64,000 nucleotides of DNA from Thioploca ingrica (lineage in GTDB: Bacteria > Pseudomonadota > Gammaproteobacteria > Beggiatoales > Beggiatoaceae). Of this stretch, positions 26,701-35,792 are shown piece by piece. The position numbers and the translations under genes were made by a program. Position 1 is the stretch's first letter. The number at the start of each line of letters is the position of its first letter. The notes under the pieces were generated by a model, which saw nothing but the letters and a program-made list of their open reading frames with translations, made no database searches and was not told the origin of the DNA. The stretch spans positions 558,001-622,000 of the forward strand of contig AP014633.1 in NCBI GenBank assembly GCA_000828835.1, in the 5' to 3' direction.

Positions 26701-27996
26701 CAGTTAAGATTGTCCGATCCACAGGGCGATGTGGTTTTAGCTCAGCCCAGTGAAGTCGCTGTAACTATTATCGAAACGGAAACGACTCCGTGTGAAGTGA
26801 CCGGAAAAGTTATCGATTGTTTCCTGGTTTTAAGTACCGATTCACCTATTTTACAAGATGTCAAGATTACTTCACGCGGTGCCGTAACTGGCGGTCGGTT
26901 AGCCGGACAAATCCAAAACGCTGGTCGAGTACAAAATGTCATGCTGATGCCAAATAGCATTTTAATGGGTGGACAAGTCACCGGATCTTTGAGTGGTGAT
27001 TCCGAGCAACCAACAACAGCCTTTCTTCGTTATGTCAAGATCAAAGGCGCCCATTTGGAACATGTCGTGATTGGAGAAGGATGTCAATTTGACCCATCAA
27101 CCACCTTGGGTGACGGCGTACTTTTTCAAGCTAACGAACTCGTTCCTGAACAAAATCTCGATTCGATATTAGGTTATATGGAACAATCGGTCTTTGGTCA
27201 ACGCGCAGTGAAACTCAGAGGTGATGTGCTCTATCTCAGTGCCATCAATGGTTTATTAGGAACAATCAATAATCTGCCTCAATTAGCTAACTCGGGTTGG
27301 CAAGTCAAACTTGAGCCACGCTATGGTTTTCTTACCTTAGATGTGGGAGATCTTCGGTTTGCGGCTATGCCTTTGCAAGTCAATCAAACCTTAACTGCAA
27401 TGATTGAAGGAATCTCATTAGGAATGACTTCACAAGCGGATGGGCAAGTTATTTTCCGGAATCAAAATGGCCGAGAAATCATAACGCAACCGGTGGTACA
27501 AAATCCTGCCGCTCTCCAGGATCAGTTACGCCAATTAGGTTTAAATGTAGAAATGTTAGCCAATGGCAATCTCAAAGCGACTTTAGCTAACGGTTACTAC
27601 TTAATCGGTCGCGCGGGTTTATCCGCTCAGCAGGTCTCTCAAGAAACACCGCTGGGCTTACATTATACTGATCAACCAGCCTATCTCGTCTTTAAAGATG
27701 ATCAAGGTCAACGTTGGCAACAATTTATTTATCCGGCAGCGGCTGATCCACAAGTGTTAGCTAACCAGACTGAGGAGGTTTTCTTAGCTAATGATGGACA
27801 ACTCCAGGTACGTCAAGGGGGACGTGTTTACCAAGGTCGATTAGATTACCTGGTGATCACCGGTAAACAACCCAGAAGTGGTAACCTCCAATTTAAGGAG
27901 ATTGCCGATATCAATGGTGATCATTGTGGTGACTATCAAATCGTTTATAGCTCTCAAGAAAATCAAGTCATGTTTGGACAATGTTCATCACGTTAA
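20743..27996 (+). CDS. Giant exported protein A: CSLREA/beta-helix, InlB-type repeats, Calx-beta repeats
   Basis: The protein has 2417 residues. The signal peptide ends near VAAA (about 38). A CSLREA-type motif (KCTLREAIRT) begins a right-handed beta-helix rich in NNSTI / GGGIYN (about 50-420). Beta-sandwich modules follow (about 420-770). Eight divergent InlB-type repeats (about 769-1426) have the signature ...GSGTITGSGINCG...C...V.L...P...S.F.GW.GDC. Five Calx-beta units (about 1426-2015; e.g. GTAIANNDYTPVSGTLTWAD) come next. The last 400 residues (from CEVTGKVIDCF) are shared with the two paralogues and finish with a DINGDHCGD calcium-loop-like motif. It is predicted to be surface-exposed or released. 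Adhesion, sheath formation or holdfast are plausible but inferred. No sorting signal such as PEP-CTERM is seen. Confidence 0.9.
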   Translation: MRSHHKETVYKLPIRLTRRFILTLGILFFLPIQYVAAAIIVNSTADNVATDIKCTLREAIRTVGGIATADCPNDNSGIIQFDSSLKNQTIDLSNTTDNPTATFDTTSRLYINPTNNLTIDGADNLITLSNSATTAGKRVLRIAPGKTVTIIGMTIINGMYTAALNEGAGIYNEGTLTLTRCLIKDNTARIKGGGIYNKASLTLNNNTFYNNKTAVNGTTLIEGGGGIYNETTGTLTINNSTIGNNQAAGSANKGGGIYNANNLTINNSTIVYNTANTSGTGGGIYSAGGTVTVKNSIVGGNLKGAAANDCGVTAPGVITSGGYNLIVTGGGCTTVGTDKSTTALSTILNSLSPPNYYYSLNVSSSGNVAINAISNGTNGCGTAPLDFDQLGVARPQGTGCDIGAYEVQQPTITYTFTPPSLLSAKEDSAGTQSFTVTQSATANCGNASIQYTITGTASPPPATDADYQTTLTNGQKTTEIEGTISLGTSSVQSGAVNLQVTPDKTVEPDETFIVTFPISSSNPTLPTSTCPEILNNYFASPKFILPTTTSSTFTIKNDDLAVLNITRLDPTPTNANSVSYLVTFSDGITNLDASDFTTTNGAPISSITSTDNKNYTVTVDISNSINGDFQLKLLNSATIAGVNPDLVFNGIEMIGDTYTIDKPLPYVISLDIAPDSYKVSTITIQFNEAVKNFDLSDLKLTLDNGSNLLTNAQTLTTTDDITWIVGNLDSLTETVGNYTFTVIAAGITNRIGNLLLANKDTTWERLRPVFNMAKLGEGIGTITVNGVDCGSTCSNRYAIGDTVLLVATPDKDSYFDSWGGDCSSSSLTMTKDTKVMNCTGTFHLKSNFVLKINKAGEGTGTITVNGIDCGTTCNSAYPKGSIITLTVTPTEDSYFVSWDGACNASPFTMTTDTTCTVTFEKKPTFTLNINKAGKGSGTITGSGINCGTVCQKSYLIDDKISLIVTPAENSVFVGWEGDCSASSFAITKNMNCIANFREKSNFTLNISKAGKGTGTITGSGIYCGTHCSSVYLEGETVTLTVTPAENSSFGGWEGDCTTSSFAMTTDMNCIANFQEKPVPPLSKTMILTLTQQGTGEGEFVFQPAVPVDRIDCDTDKKQCRYTIDTATWIKVTAKPNSDSRFMGWSGANSKCNPNKDNQLEFFMSEDYSCTAEFESNPKVLSLVTVGNGQVTISPVGNSIPCETGTCFQFAANSEVKLTPQAGNEFHFYNWSGDSDCQDGQVKMDTDKICVATFGDTLPVNLVLIYDHSQGQIALTPVGENCGDNCQRYKSGTSVTLTAQPQPGFQLASWGDCSNQTQTTLGMTLTKDWRCEVTFMPATNPPPIDPNQPAYSLTVNLMGGGLGTITSLPGGINCGLNCTAHYQANTAVKLQAELAPNSIFVGWSESCPQGQVYLNADKTCLATFEVPGVVEWTSPAQIDVTEEDKPLILKVGRLGGKYGAAAVDYTITDVTTTAGSDYNATTAGTLTWAAGDNTEKTVTLTILPDKLKEETESLTVTLANPQGGVRLGTSTMIAVRIADVPAFSSIQLSMPEYKVNEGGKKEAVVFVTRAGKSGGTVSTDFQTIDGTAIANNDYTPVSGTLTWADGDRTQQAIKIPILQDSLNENHETFGIQLANLTGEAQFGQYAQATVTIVDTPSMGSLEFSQPEYRVNESAGKATIQVNRIGDSSGEVSVNYTTTAEGSAQVGQDFTPSQGVLQWTNGDSEPKFFDIPISVDEQPEGEETVDLSLSNPTGGASLGAISTAILKITDVVDDNTNPPPATETSTIQFTGSTYEIMEQAAIKPLEGLIRVPVNRTGSSKGPATVKYMTQDGTAIAGKNYQASQGQVTWADGETGEKWINIDSWDNKLKEETKSFSLLLSQPNGAVLGEYPQTTVLIKDDDGSVVGFSSKNNYLALEKSGQAQVTVSRSNSSVGQATLHYTTVDGTAKAGEDYSPTEGILTWADGESGDKTISIPLIADQITEDNETIQLRLSDPQGDVVLAQPSEVAVTIIETETTPCEVTGKVIDCFLVLSTDSPILQDVKITSRGAVTGGRLAGQIQNAGRVQNVMLMPNSILMGGQVTGSLSGDSEQPTTAFLRYVKIKGAHLEHVVIGEGCQFDPSTTLGDGVLFQANELVPEQNLDSILGYMEQSVFGQRAVKLRGDVLYLSAINGLLGTINNLPQLANSGWQVKLEPRYGFLTLDVGDLRFAAMPLQVNQTLTAMIEGISLGMTSQADGQVIFRNQNGREIITQPVVQNPAALQDQLRQLGLNVEMLANGNLKATLANGYYLIGRAGLSAQQVSQETPLGLHYTDQPAYLVFKDDQGQRWQQFIYPAAADPQVLANQTEEVFLANDGQLQVRQGGRVYQGRLDYLVITGKQPRSGNLQFKEIADINGDHCGDYQIVYSSQENQVMFGQCSSR

Positions 27997-28026
27997 TTAA
28001 AATCTTGGCTTAACACTCATTCATAG

Positions 28027-28063
28027 ATGACACTGATAAATCCACGGCGGATTTCGGTGTCAT
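28027..28063. terminator. Long hairpin after giant gene A
   Basis: ATGACAC...AAATCC pairs with GGATTT...GGTGTCAT around ACGGC, 31 bp after the stop codon. There is no T-run, so it may act as an mRNA end-protecting or REP-like structure in place of a classical intrinsic terminator. Confidence 0.5.
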
Positions 28064-28203
28064 CTGCACCATTCTATAATTCTGATCAAAAAAATTGTTG
28101 GTGAAACCAATATTAACTTCACTCCTATCCACTATAATACAAATTAAGGCAAGGTATTTTTTAACGACCAGTTATATCGAATTTATTTATATGGGAGGAA
28201 GTT

Positions 28204-31200
28204 ATGAGGTTACTTGGTGAGGGCACTATTCACGACCATTTTATTACCAGTACTTACCAACTCATTCTATCAAATCTAAATCTTCTGCTTCGGTTTATCT
28301 TAGTTTTAGGTATTTTGTTATTGTTTGCCACGAACGAGGTTGCCGCTATTACCGTGGATACAACTGCTGACGATTCAATAACTAATGGTAATTGTACGCT
28401 ACGAGAAGCAATTCAATCAGTTACAACTACTACTAAGGTAGATGGTTGTATTTATGATAACAATATCATCAACTTTGATAGCAATTTAGCCGGGCAAACT
28501 ATTTCTTTTATGTTCACTGATCCAAGTGATTCATTTTCCCGACTGGTTATCAATACCGATCTAACGATTGATGGTCCGAATATAACACTAGATGGTGGTA
28601 ATCAGCGAGTATTAGCAGTAGCTAGTGGTAAAACCGTTAATCTAATAGGTATGACAATTACCAATACTATTGGTAGTTCTACTGCAATTAATTACGGTGG
28701 TAATATTCACAATTCCGGTGTGCTAACCATAACCAATTGCCTGTTGAAAAACGGTAAAGCTAACTATAAAGGAGGCGCTATTTATAATGCGAGTGGTGCT
28801 TCACTCACATTGTATAATAGCACCCTTTATAACAACCAAGTTTTGACAAGTTCTGCTAACACCGGTGGCGGAGGCATTTATAATGATGGTGGCACACTAA
28901 CCATTATCAATAGTACTATTAGCACAAATAAAGTCATGGCTAGTGGAGGTGTTGCGACTGCTAACCATGGTGGGGGAATCCATAACAATAGTGGTACCCT
29001 AACAATAGAAAGTAGTACTATCACCTACAATAGTGTCACTAGTGCTAAACAAGGTGGAGGAATATATGTCGTGGGTGGCACGGTTACCGTTAAAAATAGC
29101 ATCATTGCGGGTAACTCAGGTACTGCAAATTATAAAGATTGCAAAGGTACCATTACTTCTAAAGGTTATAACTTAATAGGAGCAACGACCGGATGTCCCA
29201 AAAATGGAACGGGCGATATCTCATTTAGCGACAGCATAACTAATCTATTTGATCCATTTCCCAGCTTAGTTAACGGAGTTCACCCATTAAAGCCTTCTTC
29301 TGGTAATTCTGCGCTTAATGCAGTTCCTAATGGTATTAATGGTTGCGGCACTCCCCCGTTTGACTATGATCAACTCGGTACTTCTCGTCCCTATCCTCAA
29401 GGGGGTAATTGTGATATCGGCGCCTATGAAATGGCACCTATCATTTATCACCAAATTGGAGTCAATCCAGCCGCTAAAAAAGAAAATTTAGCCGGAGAGA
29501 AAGCCTTTGTTATTACGCGCTATGGTGGAGCAATCAACTGTGCAACCGATATTGACTACCTCGTTACTGGTACTGCTACCCTTGATTCTAGCCCTACCAC
29601 CCTTAATACCGATTATAAAATTAGTGCTCTAAGTCTTAACACTACTCCTCTAAATAGTAATAGCGGCTTTTTTAGCTTGGTAAGTCAAGATCTTAGCATT
29701 CTTAAAACGAGTATATATCCAGATAATGATCTTGAAACAGATGAAAATATCGTCGTAACGCTTTCTAATCCCCGACTGAGTAGTAACGTTTCTTCGGAGT
29801 GCCAAAATATCTTAAACTTTTTTGGTGGCACCAGTGCTCTTCAATTTTTATTAAGTGATGGTACCCCATTCAATAACATTAGTGCTACATTCACGATTAT
29901 CAACGACGAGATTGATAATATCGCTCCATCAATCAACAGCGTGACGATTACCGATCCTAATCCCCATACTTCATTGGACATTGTCAATGGTATCACGATT
30001 GAATTTAGTGAAGCGGTAAACCATTTTGACCTCAACGAACTAACGTTAACTTGTGGTAGCAATAATGTTCCACTGACTACTGTGCCAACACTCACCCCGG
30101 ATAGTAGCGGTAAAATTTGGATACTAAGCAATCTCGCTTCACTAACCGCGACAGCGTGTGATTATGAACTGACTGTAGCAATAGGAGATATTACCGATCT
30201 CGCGGGTAACTCACTAAGCAGTGGTAAGAACATAACTTGGCAAAAACTTGCGCCAACATTCTCACTGTTCATCACTAAATCAGGTAGCGGTAGCGGCACG
30301 ATTACCGGTGATGGAATTAACTGTGGAACGACTTGTAATAATTCTTATTCATCAGGAACAAGCATCAACTTAACCGTAACGCCAGATAGTAATTCTATTT
30401 TTACTGGCTGGTCAGGAACTGATTGTAGTTCATCTTTTACTCTCAACGCGGATATGACTTGTACCGCCACTTTTGATCCTAAACCACCTAGCACTGTAGC
30501 CCTCACTATTCTCAAAGTGGGTACCGGTAGCGGCACGATTACCGGTGATGGGATTGACTGCGGAACGACTTGTAGTAACTCCTATTCATCCGGAACGAGC
30601 CTCAACTTAACCGTAACACCAGATAGTAATTCTATTTTTGCTGGCTGGTCAGGAACTGATTGTAGTTCGTCTGTTACTCTCAACGCGGATATGACTTGTA
30701 CCGCCACTTTTGATCCTAAACCACCACCTGGCACTGCAGCCCTCACTATTCTCAAAGCGGGTACTGGTAGCGGTAGTGTTAGCATCAATGGTTCAGCCTG
30801 TGGGAATCCATGCAGTCAGACTTATTCGATGGGTGAGACGATTGCCTTAATCGCAACGCCAGACGCCAATTCAGTTTTCGCCGGCTGGTCAGGAATTAAC
30901 TGTAGTCCATCTGTTACTATTAACACCGATATGATTTGTACCGCTACTTTCAATTCCAATTCTACCTCACCCAGTACCGCGATTCTCACGGTCACCAAAG
31001 CGGGTACCGGGAGTGGTACCATCAGCGGCATTGGCATTAATTGTAACAACACTTGTAGCTACACTTATCCCCACGGAAGCACCGTTATCTTAACCCCGAT
31101 ACCAGATGCTAATTCAGTTTTTGCCGGCTGGTCAGGAATTGATTGTGCGGTACCTTTTACTGTAACGATCTCACCAATAATGGTTACTATCAACTCCACC

Positions 31201-34200
31201 AATATAACTTGTATCGCTACTTTCAATTCCAATTCCGTCCCACCGAGTACCGCGATTCTCACGGTCACCAAAGCGGGTACCGGGAGTGGTACCATCAGCG
31301 GCATTGGCATTAATTGTAACAACACTTGTAGCTACACTTATCCCCAAGGAAGTACCGTTATCTTAACCCCGATACCAGATGCTAATTCAGTTTTTGCCGG
31401 CTGGTCAGGAATTGATTGTTTGGTACCTTTTGCTATCGACCTCACCAAAAGAATGGTTATTATCCACTCCACCAATATAACTTGTATCGCTACTTTCAAT
31501 TCCAATTCCATCCCACCGAGTACCGCGATTCTCACCGTTACCAAAGCCGGCACGGGGAATGGTACCATTAGCGGTAATGGCATTCATTGTGGAAACACTT
31601 GTAGTTATACTTATTCCCAAGGAACGGCTGTTACTTTAACCGCGACGCCAGATGGTAATTCCACTTTTACGGGTTGGTCAGGGACTGCTTGTGGCTCGAC
31701 TTTTACCATCACCACCTCGATGAATTGTACCGCCACGTTCGATAAAAAAATTGCAGATATTCCGCCGACACCACCGCTTCCCCAAACCATGACCCTCACT
31801 TTAAGCCGACAAGGCAATGGTCAAGGTGAATTTGAGTTTAGCCAAAATCCGCAAAAAACTATCTGCGACGCAAAACTAACTCAATGTACTTATCAATTTC
31901 CCACTGCCACCTGGGTAACCGTGACCGCAAAGGTGGATAGCCATTCGACCTTTAAGGGCTGGAGTGGTGTCAATCCCAAATGCTCCCAAAATAAAGGTGA
32001 ACAACTGGAATTCTTTATGAGCGAGAACTACAGTTGTGGTGCTGAATTTGAACGCCAGCCTCCCGTATTAACATTAGTTACCGTTGGTAATGGGCAAATA
32101 CTCACTTCAGCAAGCGGTAATCCTATTCCCTGCGAAACCGGTCAATGTTTCCAAGTTGCTGTTAATAGCGAAGTAACTTTAACACCTCAAGCGGGCAATG
32201 GGTTTCATTTTGACAAATGGTCTGGCGATCCCGATTGTCAAGCGGGTCAAGTTAAAATGGATATCGACAAAATTTGCGTAGCGAACTTTAGTGATACGCC
32301 ACCGGTTCAGTTAGTACTTGCTTATGACCACAACCAAGGTCAAATTGTGCTCACACCAACCGGTGAGAATTGTGGAGAACATTGTCAACGTTACCACAGC
32401 GGTACTCAGGTTACCCTGACAGTTCAACCTCAGCCAGGATTTCAATTAGCTAGTTGGGCTGGTGATTGTGGTAATCAAACGCAAGCCACTTTTGGAATGA
32501 CTTTAGATAAAAATTTTCATTGTGGAGTTAATTTCACCACCACCTCACCTCCCAACCCATCTCAACCGATTTTATCGACTTTAACCATTGCCTTAGCCGG
32601 CAGTGGAACCGGTACGATTACCAGTATACCTCCTGGAATTAACTGCGGTATAGATTGCACGGAGAGTTATCAAACTGGAACGAGGGTAACCCTGATTGCG
32701 ACACCCACTTCCAATTCTGCAGTAGTTAACTGGAGTGAATCTTGTTTATCCGGTCAAGTCTCTTTAGAGGCAGATAAAACCTGTCAGGTGACCTTTGAAT
32801 TGGCTAAGGAAGAAAAGCCTTCATTGAGCAGCATACAATTTGCTATGCCCCAATATCAAGTCAATGAAAATGGTCAAGGGAAAGCGCTTGTCCTCGTGAC
32901 TCGCTCTGGCAGTAAAGCCGGAACAATCGGTGTCGACTTTACCACGGTTAATGGTACTGCACTCGCTAATAGCGATTATACGCCAGTCAGCGGCAAGTTA
33001 ACTTGGTCAAATGGCGATACCACTCAAAAGACAATTACAGTGCCGATTCTACAAGATGATTTAACTGAGGGTGCGGAAACTTTTGTCATCCAGCTATCTA
33101 ACTTGACTGGGGAGGCACAATTGGGTACTTATTCCCAAACCGTAGTTACCATTGTAGACACCCCTCATACGAACAACTCAGAGCCAACAGAATCGACCGG
33201 TAGTGATAATGTTTTACCTTCACCTCCTTTTCCTCCAGAAACCCCAGCCGGTCGTATCCAATTTGCGGCACCAATACATGAAATCACGGAACAAGATACA
33301 CTTTATCCGCTGGAAGGATTTATCAAGATTCCGGTGTTTCGTCTAGAGGGTAGTCAAGGAGAAGTAGCTATTACTTATTCAACTCAAAATGAAACCGCAA
33401 TAGCCGGTAAAGATTATCAGCAAAGCGAGGGTCAAATCATGTGGGCGAACGGTGAGACCGGTGAAAAAAATATTATAGTTGATGGTTGGGATAATCAATT
33501 ACCGGAAGAAGCGAAAAGTTTCCGGTTAATTCTGTCTAATCCTACCCATGGTGCGGTACTTGGAGAATATCCTAGTATCAGCGTGTTGATTACAGATGAT
33601 GATGGTAGCAAGGTGGGATTTTCGCCTAACAATAATTATTTAGCCTTTGAAGGAAATCAGCAAGCAAAAATCACGGTTAGCCGCTCAAATAGTAGTTTAG
33701 GTGAGGTGACTCTTCGCTATACCACCATCGATGGTATTGCTAAAGCCGGTGAAAATTACGTGGCAACGAGCGGCATCTTGACTTGGGGGGATGGTGAACA
33801 CCCAGATCAAACGATTCACATTCCGTTACTATCCAGTCTCAATGAAGTTGGTAATAAAACTTTCCAATTAAGCTTGTTTGCTCCGACTGGTAAGGTCACC
33901 TTAGCGACCCCAAGTACAGTATCAGTAACCATAATGACAAGCAAACCTAATCTTTGTGAGCTAAGCGGAAATATCGTCGATTGTTTAATCATTCGGGAGA
34001 AAGATTCACCCATTTTGGAGAATATCCACATTACCTCACGAGGTGCGCTGATAGGAAGCCGCTTAGCTGGACAAATCCAAAATGCCGGTTGGCTACAAAA
34101 TACCTTACTGATGCCCAATACCACCGTGATTGGGGGACAAGTCAGTGGTATTCTCAGTGGTCTGCCTGAGCAACCGGTGACTGCTTGGCTTCGTCAGGTT

Positions 34201-35178
34201 GAAGTCGTAGCGGGAACAACCCTCAAATATGTCGGGATTGGCGAAGGTACCCAAGTGAATGACCAAACCAATTTAGGTGAAGGCGTATGTTTTGAAGCCA
34301 ATGCGCTGATTCCCAATCAAACTCTCTCCAACCTATTAGGTTACACTGAACAAGCGGTGTTAGGTCAACGAGCAGTGAAACTCAACCGGGATGTACTTTG
34401 TCAAAGTGCCATCGGTGGATTATTAGGGGCTATCAATGACTTACCACAACTTAAAAACCTCGGTTGGGAAGTAACTCAAGATCCGATCACCGGTGTACTT
34501 AACTTGGCAAGAGGAGACCTTCACTTTGCGGCACTGCCACTGCAAGTTAAACAGGTTTTAACCGAAGAAATGGTTGACGAACTCCCTTTAGGGATAACCT
34601 TTCCTACCCATGGTGAAGTTATTTTTCATACTCACACCGGCAGAAAAATCAGCGCTTATCCGGTCACCCAAGCTCCGCTTACTCTCCAAGCTCAGTTACG
34701 CCAATTAGGATTAAATGCTGTTAACTTGTTAGCCAATGGTAACATCGAAGTGCCTTTAGTGGATGGTTTGTACTTCGTTGCTCGTGCTGATTTAGTCGCT
34801 AAGCGGGTTTCTTCAGCAATGCCAATTGGATTAAATTACACCACTAGACCAATATCCCTGGTTTTTGCCGATCAATCAGGTAACCATTGGCAACAAATGC
34901 TTTATCCCGCCGCTGCTTATCCAGAGATGTTAGATAAGTTAGCCGATTCATCTTCAACAACCCAGTTAACGCATACCGGACAAATAAAAATACGTCATGA
35001 AGGAGATTGGTACGAAGGCACACTCGATTATCTTGTGACTCCCAACCAGCAACCCCGAACAAATAATTTACAATTGATTAATACCGATGATCTCAATGGT
35101 GATGGTTGTAATGATAGTTGGGTTTATTACCCTACTGGAGAAAAGCAAGCATTGTTAAGTATTTGTTCTAAGCGTTAA
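28204..35178 (+). CDS. Giant exported protein B: paralogue of A with expanded InlB-type repeats
   Basis: The protein has 2324 residues. A strong ribosome site (GGGAGGAAGTT) precedes the ATG. The signal or anchor region runs to about residue 48 (ending ATNEVAAI). The order follows protein A: CSLREA motif (NCTLREAIQS), beta-helix, beta-sandwich modules, about ten divergent InlB-type repeats (about 686-1532) and three or four Calx-beta units (about 1538-1915). The C-terminal region (about 1917-2324, from CELSGNIVDCL) is shared with the two paralogues and ends with DLNGDGCND. Repeats 4 and 5 are the same over roughly 98 bp at 273-bp spacing, so the array is still changing. The 207-bp spacer from gene A carries no other gene; the pair looks like a tandem duplication. 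Confidence 0.9.
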   Translation: MRLLGEGTIHDHFITSTYQLILSNLNLLLRFILVLGILLLFATNEVAAITVDTTADDSITNGNCTLREAIQSVTTTTKVDGCIYDNNIINFDSNLAGQTISFMFTDPSDSFSRLVINTDLTIDGPNITLDGGNQRVLAVASGKTVNLIGMTITNTIGSSTAINYGGNIHNSGVLTITNCLLKNGKANYKGGAIYNASGASLTLYNSTLYNNQVLTSSANTGGGGIYNDGGTLTIINSTISTNKVMASGGVATANHGGGIHNNSGTLTIESSTITYNSVTSAKQGGGIYVVGGTVTVKNSIIAGNSGTANYKDCKGTITSKGYNLIGATTGCPKNGTGDISFSDSITNLFDPFPSLVNGVHPLKPSSGNSALNAVPNGINGCGTPPFDYDQLGTSRPYPQGGNCDIGAYEMAPIIYHQIGVNPAAKKENLAGEKAFVITRYGGAINCATDIDYLVTGTATLDSSPTTLNTDYKISALSLNTTPLNSNSGFFSLVSQDLSILKTSIYPDNDLETDENIVVTLSNPRLSSNVSSECQNILNFFGGTSALQFLLSDGTPFNNISATFTIINDEIDNIAPSINSVTITDPNPHTSLDIVNGITIEFSEAVNHFDLNELTLTCGSNNVPLTTVPTLTPDSSGKIWILSNLASLTATACDYELTVAIGDITDLAGNSLSSGKNITWQKLAPTFSLFITKSGSGSGTITGDGINCGTTCNNSYSSGTSINLTVTPDSNSIFTGWSGTDCSSSFTLNADMTCTATFDPKPPSTVALTILKVGTGSGTITGDGIDCGTTCSNSYSSGTSLNLTVTPDSNSIFAGWSGTDCSSSVTLNADMTCTATFDPKPPPGTAALTILKAGTGSGSVSINGSACGNPCSQTYSMGETIALIATPDANSVFAGWSGINCSPSVTINTDMICTATFNSNSTSPSTAILTVTKAGTGSGTISGIGINCNNTCSYTYPHGSTVILTPIPDANSVFAGWSGIDCAVPFTVTISPIMVTINSTNITCIATFNSNSVPPSTAILTVTKAGTGSGTISGIGINCNNTCSYTYPQGSTVILTPIPDANSVFAGWSGIDCLVPFAIDLTKRMVIIHSTNITCIATFNSNSIPPSTAILTVTKAGTGNGTISGNGIHCGNTCSYTYSQGTAVTLTATPDGNSTFTGWSGTACGSTFTITTSMNCTATFDKKIADIPPTPPLPQTMTLTLSRQGNGQGEFEFSQNPQKTICDAKLTQCTYQFPTATWVTVTAKVDSHSTFKGWSGVNPKCSQNKGEQLEFFMSENYSCGAEFERQPPVLTLVTVGNGQILTSASGNPIPCETGQCFQVAVNSEVTLTPQAGNGFHFDKWSGDPDCQAGQVKMDIDKICVANFSDTPPVQLVLAYDHNQGQIVLTPTGENCGEHCQRYHSGTQVTLTVQPQPGFQLASWAGDCGNQTQATFGMTLDKNFHCGVNFTTTSPPNPSQPILSTLTIALAGSGTGTITSIPPGINCGIDCTESYQTGTRVTLIATPTSNSAVVNWSESCLSGQVSLEADKTCQVTFELAKEEKPSLSSIQFAMPQYQVNENGQGKALVLVTRSGSKAGTIGVDFTTVNGTALANSDYTPVSGKLTWSNGDTTQKTITVPILQDDLTEGAETFVIQLSNLTGEAQLGTYSQTVVTIVDTPHTNNSEPTESTGSDNVLPSPPFPPETPAGRIQFAAPIHEITEQDTLYPLEGFIKIPVFRLEGSQGEVAITYSTQNETAIAGKDYQQSEGQIMWANGETGEKNIIVDGWDNQLPEEAKSFRLILSNPTHGAVLGEYPSISVLITDDDGSKVGFSPNNNYLAFEGNQQAKITVSRSNSSLGEVTLRYTTIDGIAKAGENYVATSGILTWGDGEHPDQTIHIPLLSSLNEVGNKTFQLSLFAPTGKVTLATPSTVSVTIMTSKPNLCELSGNIVDCLIIREKDSPILENIHITSRGALIGSRLAGQIQNAGWLQNTLLMPNTTVIGGQVSGILSGLPEQPVTAWLRQVEVVAGTTLKYVGIGEGTQVNDQTNLGEGVCFEANALIPNQTLSNLLGYTEQAVLGQRAVKLNRDVLCQSAIGGLLGAINDLPQLKNLGWEVTQDPITGVLNLARGDLHFAALPLQVKQVLTEEMVDELPLGITFPTHGEVIFHTHTGRKISAYPVTQAPLTLQAQLRQLGLNAVNLLANGNIEVPLVDGLYFVARADLVAKRVSSAMPIGLNYTTRPISLVFADQSGNHWQQMLYPAAAYPEMLDKLADSSSTTQLTHTGQIKIRHEGDWYEGTLDYLVTPNQQPRTNNLQLINTDDLNGDGCNDSWVYYPTGEKQALLSICSKR

Positions 35179-35198
35179 TGAGAGAGTAGATGTCGTTT

Positions 35199-35229
35199 CA
35201 CTGCTATTAACTTTAAGTTGATGGCAGTG
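35199..35229. terminator. Hairpin after giant gene B
   Basis: CACTGC and GCAGTG flank an inner ATTAACTT / AAGTTGAT stem, 20 bp after the stop codon. It forms one long stem-loop without a T-run, similar in position to the hairpin after gene A. Confidence 0.5.
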
Positions 35230-35485
35230 GAGCAGAGGGTGGGTTAAGCGTGAGCGAAACTCAATGGCAGTTTTAGTCGTCCTGGGTTTCATTCCATTCA
35301 AACCGAGCTACACTTGATTAAAATATTAATTTTTAAGCTAAATAAGCAAACTTTTTAAAGTGATGGCTTTTACACACAACGGGTACTAACTACTGCTGGA
35401 TTTAGTTCGAGATGAAAAGATAAAACCCCTAAAAATTTTAAAACAAGAAGGCTATCTATAACATCATTTAAAGAGACAAACTTCA

Positions 35486-35767
35486 ATGGCAAAATCATTT
35501 AATTCATTAAAAGCACAGCTGCCGGTAGAGGTTCGCACGGAAGTTGATGAACGAATCAAACAAGAAATGATCAAAATAGCTTTACAGGAAACAATTATAA
35601 CTTATAACCACAAGTTATATAAAAATAAATTAATCAATCTTACCATAGAACCAACCAAAAGCGGATTATCTACAGATAGATTAAGTGAGTGTATGATTTC
35701 ATGTAAAAAATTTTTTATTATATTGCCGTATATTATACGAAATGAGAAATTTAAACTAATATTTTAG
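35486..35767 (+). CDS. Truncated HigA-like antitoxin fragment
   Basis: The protein has 93 residues. The first 35 residues (MAKSFNSLKAQLPVEVRTEV, then DERIKQEMIKIALQE) match the N-terminal helix of XRE/HigA-type antitoxins. Where the helix-turn-helix should follow, the sequence changes to Lys/Asn/Ile-rich, low-complexity residues. No toxin gene of normal length lies upstream; only a short stretch ending ...IKPLKILKQEGYL stops about 25 bp before it. I read it as a broken toxin-antitoxin locus. It ends 25 bp before the HEPN gene. Confidence 0.55.
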   Translation: MAKSFNSLKAQLPVEVRTEVDERIKQEMIKIALQETIITYNHKLYKNKLINLTIEPTKSGLSTDRLSECMISCKKFFIILPYIIRNEKFKLIF

Positions 35768-35792
35768 TTTGAGAAAATAGGAGCTTTATCAG

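Noticed and set aside
30345..31817. Series of minus-strand open frames with similar N-termini in giant gene B
   Set aside because: Their similarity to each other only reflects the InlB-type DNA repeats of the plus-strand gene.
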